Below are positions 1-8,200 of a stretch of 64,000 nt of DNA, one piece after another; position 1 is the first letter of the stretch, and each line of letters opens with the position of its first letter. This DNA comes from Ceratopteris richardii (taxonomy: Eukaryota; Streptophyta; Polypodiopsida; Polypodiales; Pteridaceae). The position numbers and the translations under genes are program-made. The DNA is taken from assembly GCA_020310875.1 (NCBI GenBank), contig CM035407.1, positions 203,269,627 through 203,333,626 on the forward strand, read 5' to 3'. The notes beneath the pieces were generated by a model, which ran no database searches, had not been told where the DNA came from, and was given only the letters and a program-made list of their open reading frames with translations.

Positions 1-12
1 CTTCCCTGCCAC
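1..12 (-). pseudogene. Gyp-B reverse transcriptase, part left of the Gyp-A insertion
   Basis: Read on the minus strand these twelve bases encode V-A-G-K. The same residues follow LLER in the reverse transcriptase of Gyp-A and Gyp-G, and the Gyp-B coding sequence right of Gyp-A stops at exactly that point. So the rest of Gyp-B pol continues to the left of this window. Bases 8-12 double as the target-site duplication of Gyp-A. The stretch is short, but its agreement with the duplication makes the assignment firm. Confidence 0.85.
8..12. repeat. Target-site duplication of Gyp-A, left copy (GCCAC)
   Basis: The five bases GCCAC lie immediately left of the first TG of the left LTR. The same five bases lie immediately right of the last CA of the right LTR at 16952-16956. 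A 5 bp duplication is normal for Ty3/gypsy integrase. Confidence 0.95.
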
Positions 13-906
13 TGTTGACCTAAGCACCAACTTAGGGACTTGCGGAGAAAGAGACTATACCTCAATCCCCTCACAAGTGCATATAGTGGGGATACACGCT
101 TTTAATTATCAATCCAAAGAGTATACAAACCTAGCCGAGTGTATGAAGACATGCAATCATGTAATGGTCAATACAAGTGAACTACTCAAAGAATGTAAAT
201 GAGGCAAAGACTTATCCAAACAAGCTCCAACTGTTGGTCAAGGCGAAACGATACTTGGTACAGTAGCCGTCAGTATTTTGGACTTTTCTCCCAGCTCTGA
301 ACTCCAAATATAGCGAATAGCATATGCGTTTCGAAGCTCTCGAGAAGACGCATCCAATGGCAGTGGTTTCACTCAATTCCGACACTTCTACTTCAAGTTA
401 TGAGCGAAATACTGGGTCGCGGGAATACTTTCCTACACTTCAGCACTTCCTACACTTCGCACACACCTTACCTACAGCAAAGAAACACTTTCATGGATAG
501 ACAACACTCACAAGCACTCTTTCCAAGCAATACACCTGCATACAAACTCGCGAAGAAAAAGATAAGGAGGGAAGAAGACACAAATTCGAATTTCTGTGCT
601 CACTATTCTCACAATGGCAAAAAGTCTTTTACAAAGAGTCACATTTGACTTATATACTAGTGCCCTAAAAATGGTCCTTTCACACAAGTGACCGGCACTT
701 TATTCACTAAAAGACTAATTTTCTACTATTTTACATGGGTAAGCTTCTAATCTTCTGTGGGGATGCATCTAGAGGACTCCTCTAGTGCCTTTACAACGGA
801 AAATATATCACAAGAATGATTATGATACAAAAAGATGATGTCCAAATCGGAAAAATTTTGGGGCCCGTCTTTTTCTCTGCTTTGTGCGCTCTTTAGCTCT
901 GCAATA
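13..906 (-). repeat. Gyp-A 3' LTR
   Basis: This 894 bp direct repeat of 16058-16951 starts TGTTGACC and ends TGCAATA; the other copy ends TGCAACA, the canonical end in the relatives. It holds the same TATA motif (649-656, minus) and 17 bp palindrome (769-785) as the 5' LTR. Small open frames in it, for example 400-648, recur in both LTRs, have no recognisable domain and are taken as chance. Confidence 0.96.
769..785. promoter_or_regulatory. 17 bp palindrome in LTR U3 (3' LTR copy)
   Basis: CTAGAGGA and TCCTCTAG flank a single central C, a perfect inverted repeat. It is present in every LTR of this family in the window: 769, 16814, 24376, 35735 with one mismatch, and 39900. It lies about 115 bp upstream of the TATA motif in transcript sense, a position suited to a dimeric transcription-factor site. 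Function is inferred. Confidence 0.6.
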
Positions 907-919
907 CTCTCCCCCTCTT
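907..919 (-). promoter_or_regulatory. Gyp-A polypurine tract
   Basis: Directly inside the 3' LTR the minus strand reads AAGAGGGGGAGAG, the purine run expected to prime plus-strand DNA synthesis. The same run abuts the LTR at 35861, and a variant abuts the Gyp-G LTR at 45414. Confidence 0.9.
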
Positions 920-923
920 CGTC

Positions 924-942
924 TCTGTCGTCCCTTGACAGA
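924..942 (-). other. Stem-loop beside the polypurine tract
   Basis: TCTGTC and GACAGA form a 6 bp stem around a 7-base loop, ending about 5 bases before the polypurine tract in transcript sense. A perfect 7 bp version stands in the same place in Gyp-G (45430-45449), and a second copy lies at 1467-1482. Conservation across divergent elements suggests an RNA structure with a role near the 3' end. Confidence 0.6.
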
Positions 943-1384
943 CTTCTGCACGCGTCCAGTGGTCAGTGTTGCCTGATTCTTGATCTTGCATTACGTTTTA
1001 GAGACGCTCTGCTTTTCTTCGCACGCTCCCCTTGGTCAGTGTTGTCTGTAGTTAAACAGACATGTAGATTTGCTGGCCTTCTTGATTCAAGCTCTACTAC
1101 TCGAGAGCCTCTTGCACTTGTCTTGCCTGTTGACTTGGGTTGCCACGCACGCCACCAGTGACTAGGAATGTGCTGTTCTTAGTCACCCTCTTAAGCTTTT
1201 CAGCCTCTACCCCTTTGTAACTTTTGGTCCTCTGATTTGTCCTGGTTGCACACATCGGACCCTGTTGTATTGCTTTGAGGCTGTTTACTTCTTTCCACCG
1301 TGCATGACCTAGCTGTTTTCCCTTTTTGCCTGATGCGTGCCCCTGCGGGGCTCTGTGCAGAGATATATCTTTAGATATTGCTTT

Positions 1385-2164
1385 TTAGTGAAGCTGCTTC
1401 TTTCGTTGTCTTCTTCTTTTCTTCTTCTTACTCGATTCTCCCTCAACACTGCCCCCCTCCTGGACTCTGTCGTCCCCGACAGGCTTTGATAAGCGACGGG
1501 CATATGTTTGATAAACTCTTTGCTCTGTATCATTTAGCTGATTGGCTTCACGTATCATGAGTTGTTTCCATTGTTCTGCCTTCACACCGTCATTGGGTGG
1601 TTGTCTATGATCTGCGAAGAAGCTAAGCTCATATGCCACTAATCTGGCATTTAAATTAGATGACATCTTCAAAAAGATCTCTGAATCTATCTCAAAAAAT
1701 CCTGTAAAGAAAGCTTCTTCGAAGGTTTGCATATATACACTTGGAAAGAACATAATTCTAGAATAATAAGCCATTATTGTTGGGCGGCTAGGCATAACTG
1801 ACAGGTCAAAAATGAGGATCTCCGTGCCCTGATTAATGCCTATGAAGTTCAAAAATGTGTATGCCGCATGCTTGAATACCTTCAAAACTGTGAGGATCAT
1901 GCTAAGTATTTTGTTGGTCATTTTTACAGCTAAATCAGGTACTGTCGCGTAATTCTGTAGCCAAAATTCTATGGTTTTGACCATATAATCCTCCGTTGGC
2001 AAATAATTATGTGGCGGGCTCGGAAGCATAGGATAATTGAGCCACTGCTTATTTATAGTACCGCTTCTTTGCAAGTCCAAAAATTCCCTGGTATCCCTTC
2101 TGCGTGGTATTGGACAAAATGAAGGGTTTACCTGGAATGCATATGGCGCTGCTTGCCAATGCAC
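1385..2164 (-). CDS. 3' accessory protein of Gyp-A, C-terminal part after an in-frame TGA
   Basis: This 259-codon frame follows, in the same frame and with no gap, the TGA that ends the larger accessory frame. It opens with GTG rather than ATG, so it is almost certainly the C-terminal fifth of one protein of about 1,200 residues, separated by a nonsense change. Bases TGA then GTG fit decay of a methylated CGA. The middle is hydrophobic and aromatic (rich in F, Y, I), but charged residues interrupt it and I see no convincing membrane helix. The end is strongly basic (SSKKKKRRRQRKK), as in a nuclear-localisation or nucleic-acid-binding tail. The same tail, as GESSKKKRRRR, survives in Gyp-C2 at 36628-36695, so the frame has been conserved between elements. 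Family not recognised. Confidence 0.65.
   Translation of the reverse strand: MHWQAAPYAFQVNPSFCPIPRRRDTREFLDLQRSGTINKQWLNYPMLPSPPHNYLPTEDYMVKTIEFWLQNYATVPDLAVKMTNKILSMILTVLKVFKHAAYTFLNFIGINQGTEILIFDLSVMPSRPTIMAYYSRIMFFPSVYMQTFEEAFFTGFFEIDSEIFLKMSSNLNARLVAYELSFFADHRQPPNDGVKAEQWKQLMIREANQLNDTEQRVYQTYARRLSKPVGDDRVQEGGSVEGESSKKKKRRRQRKKQLH
1450..1482 (-). other. Second polypurine-tract-like run with stem-loop, inside the accessory frame
   Basis: The minus strand of 1450-1460 is GGAGGGGGGCA. Next to it CTGTC (1467-1471) and GACAG (1478-1482) form the same stem with the same type of loop as at 924-942. The pair repeats the 3'-end module about 540 bp further inside and overlaps codons of the accessory protein. 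It could be an internal plus-strand primer site or a fossil 3' end. Confidence 0.5.
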
Positions 2165-4981
2165 TCATAGTGTGGGATGTTTCTCCAAAAATTTTCTCCG
2201 CCACACTGGTTGCGCAGCTTCAAACTCTTCTTGAGTGTATGCGAATGTATCATGTGTGAAATTTAGCTGCCCATCTGGACTCTTGTGTGTAATCTTCATG
2301 ATGTAACGTCTTGTCTTTTCTTTCAAGAGTCCATATGGAATATTGAAGGGCCTCATGATTTTGTCCAGGTCTTTACCTTTGATCTTGGCCTCTTTCATGA
2401 CTTTTATCACTTCATTTTCAAAATTTTCTGTTAATCGGGACACCACTAGTGCCCGTTCCTTCTGACTTATTTCTGCAATATATGGCATAGGATGATCATC
2501 ATGTATGTCCGCCACCTGCTCACGTATTGGAGAATCATAGATCGGGTGAGATAGAGGACTTACCTCTACCTCGTCAGTAGGATTTTCCTTTTCTAGCACT
2601 ACTGATGTCCCGATCGGTACTTTGTCTTTCTTCTGATTCTTCAGCTGTTCTATGCATTCATCTTTTTCTTTTATCTTTTGCATGGCTTCTCCGAGTGCAT
2701 CTTTACTGGCCAATAGTTCTTTACCTATGTCAGCTACATGATCCATGTTTTCACTGTAGCTTTGGACCAGTTTGGCATTCACCTTTTGTAATTGACGCTT
2801 CAGTTCACTGGTTTCATTGGCATATCTGCTCTTCCATTCTTCTATCTGGGCTTGTTCTTGCTTTAGCAGCTCTTCATATTTCGAGATCTGATCCCGTAAT
2901 TCTTGATCTTTGGTTTCTGTGGATTCCTGTTGTATGAGTGGTTGATCATATAATAAAGATTTCATCAATTCTTTATTTCTGTTGCATAGGCTGTCGTTCT
3001 CTTCCATATACAGCTTGAGTTGTTGCTCTAATAGCATGCTTCTCATTCTCATTTTCTCTTTCTCAGCCTCGCTCGCATCATGTAATTTTTGCAAACTCAC
3101 AAGCTGTGCCTGCAGCTGTTGATTCTGGGTGATGGATGCTTCATGTTGTGTCTTGATTGCCAACACTTCCGTATTTTTGTTTGCTAATTCTTTTTGTGCT
3201 GCAATCAATTGTGCCGATAGCTGTTCACTCATGAGTTGAAACTGATTCTTTTCTCTTCTTGCTTGATCATACTCAGCATCTATATCCATCATCTGCTGTT
3301 GAGTGTCCATGGCCAGTTGAATCATCTGCTTGACTACGGGCTTGAGCTGCGTAACGTCCACATTTAGCCATGTTGTTGGTATGCTCGGTTCTTCTCCGGT
3401 ATTGACATCTTTGCCTTGAGCCACATGTAATGTACTGTCATGGGGCTGCCTAATCTGAAGCTGAATCCTTGGCTCAGCCCCCATGTTTGCTTTATCTTCT
3501 TGAGGTGTATCATCGGGCACCTCGATCACAGCCTGTTCTTGGGTTTGGAGCTCCTTCATTTCCTTTCTTACTGGAGTTTGTTCTTCCTCTTTAATAGGTG
3601 GTTTTACATGTGCAACACGGGTTGTGTCTTCTTTGATGCTTATTTTTGTAGTGTCATTCAATTGAATGACGTGCTCTGGTTCCATAGAGTCTTCGACTCT
3701 CTTTTCCTTTTCTTCCTGATTTTGTGGCGTCACTTCCACTTGATCGATCTCGTTCCATTCATCCTCGTGTGTTTCTGTCCGTATATCAGTATCTAATGTA
3801 TCTTTTTCAGGGCTGGATTCCGTGTTGGTACTAGAATCATCAATGCCCAGCTCTTTGTATCTTCTAGTTTGTTTTGGTGTTTGCTCTGGATTCCGTTGTG
3901 TCTTCTCTTGACTAGCCTGTCTATAATGATGGCCTTGAACGTTTAAATTGACCTGCCCTTGCATGTACTGGTGTGTCTCTTCGAGTGCAGCGGACAGATC
4001 TCTCTTTGTAATCGGCATTTGAGCCGTCGTGATCTTCGGTAAGAGATGCGTTCTCTTTGATTGTGGAGTAGCTTGAGCTTCTTCTTCCTGTAATCGCTTC
4101 GTACCCCTCATGGGTTTCTGTGTGCTGGTTCCAGCTTCTTCAACCATAGCTACTGCTTTCTTCTTCTTAGGGACCATAGCTGATTTTACGTATCTTGCTA
4201 GCCCTTCCGAGGTTGGCATCTCTCTCAAACAGTTCTTCATTTCTAAAGCTTCATAAATCAGTAATGTAAGAGCTGAACTTCCATTCAAAAACTTCTTTTG
4301 CCCCCACTTCTTTTGTGCTTCAAACAATCTTTCTTGGACATACCCTGTTAAGTTGATTTTGTTTCCAATTTGCCTCATGGCATGTGATAATAGTTGGACT
4401 ACTATCTTCTGTGGAGCTGTATACCTGTGCATGCTGGGAAAGAAAAAATGTTGATGTACCAATCGCACAGCATCTTCTATGTCAATTCTGTTAATTTCCA
4501 GGAAAGATCTCTTCTTAGGGTCATGGCATTCTTCTTTCACACTAGTAATGCCTGCTTGATTCCATCCAAAAGCTCTATTAATTAATTCATGTGTGAATTG
4601 GATGGTCTTCCATGTCCCTACTTTATCCAATACTCGTGCTTCTGGGACTGATATTTTTGTTGCGGCAGGCTGCATGGTGTTCATTACCTGTGCACATCTC
4701 TGAAAGTCTGGCACATATATAGGCAACCTGAGGAATGCCTCTATGCCTGCTTGTGTCCAAACATCCTCAATATGAGGTAGTCCTTGTATTATCATCTTGA
4801 AATCTTGTGACATGATTGGAAAGTAGTGATCTGTATCCATTATCTTGATAGTTGCCATAAAGATTAGTTCTGCCACTGGTTGATCATCTCTGAACCAGTG
4901 ACCTCTTGCTTTTGATACTGATTCTAGTGGAAGAAGATGCACCTCTTCCTGCTGTGTAGATTCTGAATCAGTAGACGCCAT
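2165..4981 (-). CDS. 3' accessory protein of Gyp-A with long coiled coil
   Basis: This frame of 938 codons lies downstream of pol. I use the ATG at 4981 (MASTDSES); the GTG two codons earlier is less likely. Residues 1-270 look globular (for example RAFGWNQAGI and MHRYTAPQKIVVQLL). Next comes a low-complexity polar segment rich in E, T and Q, then from about 540 to 780 a long heptad-rich stretch (QLSAQLIAAQKEL, RSMLLEQQLKLYMEEN) typical of a coiled coil. The last 120 residues are again globular. There is no signal peptide, membrane helix, protease motif or zinc motif, so it is not an obvious envelope protein even though it stands where Athila-type elements have their extra gene. It ends at TGA and continues in frame to 1385. 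Gyp-G has no counterpart. Family not recognised; a structural or nucleic-acid-associated role is only a guess. Confidence 0.75.
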   Translation of the reverse strand: MASTDSESTQQEEVHLLPLESVSKARGHWFRDDQPVAELIFMATIKIMDTDHYFPIMSQDFKMIIQGLPHIEDVWTQAGIEAFLRLPIYVPDFQRCAQVMNTMQPAATKISVPEARVLDKVGTWKTIQFTHELINRAFGWNQAGITSVKEECHDPKKRSFLEINRIDIEDAVRLVHQHFFFPSMHRYTAPQKIVVQLLSHAMRQIGNKINLTGYVQERLFEAQKKWGQKKFLNGSSALTLLIYEALEMKNCLREMPTSEGLARYVKSAMVPKKKKAVAMVEEAGTSTQKPMRGTKRLQEEEAQATPQSKRTHLLPKITTAQMPITKRDLSAALEETHQYMQGQVNLNVQGHHYRQASQEKTQRNPEQTPKQTRRYKELGIDDSSTNTESSPEKDTLDTDIRTETHEDEWNEIDQVEVTPQNQEEKEKRVEDSMEPEHVIQLNDTTKISIKEDTTRVAHVKPPIKEEEQTPVRKEMKELQTQEQAVIEVPDDTPQEDKANMGAEPRIQLQIRQPHDSTLHVAQGKDVNTGEEPSIPTTWLNVDVTQLKPVVKQMIQLAMDTQQQMMDIDAEYDQARREKNQFQLMSEQLSAQLIAAQKELANKNTEVLAIKTQHEASITQNQQLQAQLVSLQKLHDASEAEKEKMRMRSMLLEQQLKLYMEENDSLCNRNKELMKSLLYDQPLIQQESTETKDQELRDQISKYEELLKQEQAQIEEWKSRYANETSELKRQLQKVNAKLVQSYSENMDHVADIGKELLASKDALGEAMQKIKEKDECIEQLKNQKKDKVPIGTSVVLEKENPTDEVEVSPLSHPIYDSPIREQVADIHDDHPMPYIAEISQKERALVVSRLTENFENEVIKVMKEAKIKGKDLDKIMRPFNIPYGLLKEKTRRYIMKITHKSPDGQLNFTHDTFAYTQEEFEAAQPVWRRKFLEKHPTL

Positions 4982-5262
4982 CTGCACTCAATGTAGAGCG
5001 TGAATTAGTGCCATACATTATCATAAATCCTCCTTTATTTGTTTGTTATAAGCTTGGTATTGCTCCGAGTGAATGGTGCCATCCCTTTCCCGTGTGTGTG
5101 AGAAAGGTAATACCTGGATCTTTCTCATTTTTATGTATTTTCACCTGAAAAGGAAAACAGAAAAGTTAGTTCATAGCCGAAGCGGTTATTAAATTTTTTG
5201 GAGTATTTTCTTAGTATATGTACAAGTGCTCTCCTATTTCCCCATTAGGAAAATGTGCTTGA
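4982..5262. other. Gap between pol and the accessory frame of Gyp-A
   Basis: These 281 bases lie between the pol stop and the accessory ATG. They hold no reading frame or clear motif. If the accessory protein is made from a spliced RNA, the acceptor should be here, but I cannot pick one out. Confidence 0.5.
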
Positions 5263-8200
5263 CTATCCTGAAATAGAAGAAGGATGTGCCGAATGCTTGG
5301 CCTTGTAATGTGGCCCTATCATGCATACTTGGGGTCTCGAAAACTCCATATGTGTGCAATTGGAAGTAGTTGGCGTATGCATGTCTTTTGTTTTGTCTTT
5401 CGGCTTCCAAATTTGCTTCATTGTGCTGGGCTTCGTTGTATGTTGCCCACTTCCCCTGAATGTGGCTCTTTTCTTCTTGTTGTAGGCCTGCTTGATCTGC
5501 TTCGTGAATTTCGGAAAGGGTTGGGTTGTCCTTGCAGACTCCTTCTTTCTCCAGTAACTCTTTATTTGTGGTTGTTTTGCTTGTGCATCATATTGGTTAT
5601 TCTTGTTTTGGGGATCATCCTTTCGGTTCATTTTCCTTGGAATGCAAGACTTAGGAACCCATATCTGCGATCGATCCTGTTGAGCGGCTACGACTTTCTT
5701 TGGAATCCATATTGTAGTAATTTGTCGATGGCTTCGTTGTTCAGACTGAGTTGATTTCTCCTTTGATTGTTCGTTTTGATGTCGGTTGTGCTTCTGTCGA
5801 CGAAGATACTCCTCCACTTGGTCTTTCTTTATCCATGCTTGATTTGAGTAGGGAATAGGGTATATTTTAATGGGTACAGGTTTTGAATCACTCAGAGAAC
5901 TAGTCTCTCTAATGCATGGTGCTTCTGTGAGGTGTGTTTTAGACAGATTGAAACTCTCATGATTTGCTAGATCAGAACATGGTGTGCAAGCAGAATTTAA
6001 GGTGTCCGCACATATAGTACTCGATGAAGGTGTTTCTATAGTGCTACTGATTGTACATTCAGGACTTTGTTCATAAGAGTGAACTGTTTGCTCCATGCTC
6101 ACAGATTTTAATGGTCGCTCGTCTAGCAGACTGAATACTTCACGATGTCCTATCCTGGCTGAGATGTACCCTAACGCCAATTGAATGGTCACTTCGTATT
6201 CGTAAATCCAGTCTTGACCTAACACTACCTCTTCAAGTAAATCTTGGTCATGACACACTAACATCTTTTGTTCCATAGTGTTATTACCAAGATGCAATGG
6301 TAAGGTGATCTCACCTATGCATTGAGTGATTGTTCCTCCTATTCCTATCAACTGGGCCATCGATGGGCGTATTGTCTCTTTGAGTTTTTGGGTCAAAGAA
6401 AGCTTAATGCAGCTTACGGCTACTCCTGTGTCAATGAGAGCATTCACCAAATGGAATTCTGTTTTTCCTGCTCCCAAATTTAGATATGGTTGTGTTCTCT
6501 GCGATCCTAGGTTTTGGGTGGCTCTAAAATTAGCCATTGGAATGAGTTCTTCTCCTAGTCGATATCTTTCATCTCGCTCTCTCATCCACTCCTTCCGTTT
6601 TTTTATTCTTTCCAATGCTTCCTGCCTTGCTTCCTCTCGCATTCTTTCCTCTTCTATGCGTCTATTTTTACCTTTGATTAATCGTGACATGGTTTCTTCG
6701 GTTAATGGTTCTAGGTATTTTTTCACTCTACACCCACTGATGTAGTTTGGTAACACGTCTCCATCTAAGGTTGCTAAGCTAATGGCTCCACTTGTAGATA
6801 TGCGATTAATGATTAATGGACCATATCCTCTCTTCTGCAACTTCTTAGCATGTTGTTTCAAGGTGTATACCAAAACTAAATCACCTTCCTTCAAATTTTT
6901 GTCCTTGATATGCGCATCAAAGTAGGCTTTTTGTCGTCGTTTAGCAGCATAAATACCTGCTACCGCTTGTAACCTAGTTTCATGAAGCTTTTCTATTTGG
7001 TCCAATTGAGCTGACAGTTCATGTCCTGTCCACTCGTAAGTGGCTGCTACTCTCAGAGTGGGAATCAAGAAATCAATTGGCAAAATAGCATTTTGTCCGT
7101 ACACTAAGTTAAAAGGAGTAGTGCCTATTGCGGTTTTATAGGCTACTCGAAATGCCCATAACGCATGATGTAATTGCTTATCCCAATCTGATCTACCGTT
7201 GTTAACGATTTTGGTGAGAACCGTACACAAGATTTTATTTGAACTTTCTGCTTGTCCATTTGCTTGTGGGTGATAAGGGGCTGATTTCTTATGAATTACT
7301 AAGAATTCATTCAATAAGGCTTCTATCACATCATTAACAAAGTGCGTACCTCTATCACTCACAATCTCTATAGGTAGTCCAAATCTAGTGAACACGTTCT
7401 CGAAGAGAAACTTGGCTGTAGTTCTTGCGTCATTTTTCCTTGTTGCTTTTGCTTCAACCCATTTGGTCAGGTAATATGTGGCTACAATTATGTATTCAGC
7501 GTGTGAACCTTTCGCTGGCGGGCTAATAGGTCCAATGAAATCTATGCCCCATTTTGTGAAAGCTCTAGCACTCATCATGGGTCTAAGTGGCATCTCATCT
7601 CTTCTAATAGGATATTTCGTTCGTTGACAGGTATCACACCGTTGCACATATGTTATGGCGTCTTGGTGTAGAGTTGGCCACCACATTCCAGCAAAGAGGA
7701 TCATTTTTACTGTCTTGTCTGCAGAGAAGTGTCCTCCTGCAGCTCCTGTATGAGCCATCTCTAAAACAGAAAGATATTCATTTTCGTGAATGCACATTCG
7801 TAATTGGTTATCTTTCCCTCGTTTGAAGAGTTGTTTCCCTATGATGGCATAATCCTTACTTTGTTCTTCTAGAGCACGCTTCCTTGCCGAAGTAGCTCCG
7901 TCAGGGTACTCTTGCGTTTTCAAGAACTTTACTAGAGTCATACTCCATCTTGGTGCTATTCTAGAATAGCATAAGGTAGAGTTCTCGTCTGGGATTTGTT
8001 CTTGACAGGTTTGACAGGTTGACACATAGTTATGTGCATCTCTTTGCATGGTTGGCCAATGTATGCCAAATCTCTTGAGTGTTTGCCACGTGCCATTTGC
8101 ATTCAAATGAGTGTTCCATTGGTTTATGTGTGCTTTCTGAAGCCACATTTCTTGTTCCTCTTCTTCCACGCATCTCATCAATAGTCCACTTGAATCCTGG

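Noticed and set aside
400..648. 82-residue open frame in the LTR
   Set aside because: It recurs in the other LTR with an extended start, has no domain, and lies in R/U5 on the antisense strand.
2165..4981. Accessory frame as an envelope gene
   Set aside because: No signal peptide, membrane helix or furin-like site could be seen; position alone is not enough.
5284..5754. Long plus-strand frames opposite pol and gag (for example 5284-5754, 6326-6745, 11681-11920)
   Set aside because: They are antisense shadows of the coding strand, with no recognisable protein features.
6780..6900. Chromodomain at the end of integrase
   Set aside because: After the GYGPLIINRIS segment there is no aromatic chromodomain pattern; the next domain is retropepsin-like.
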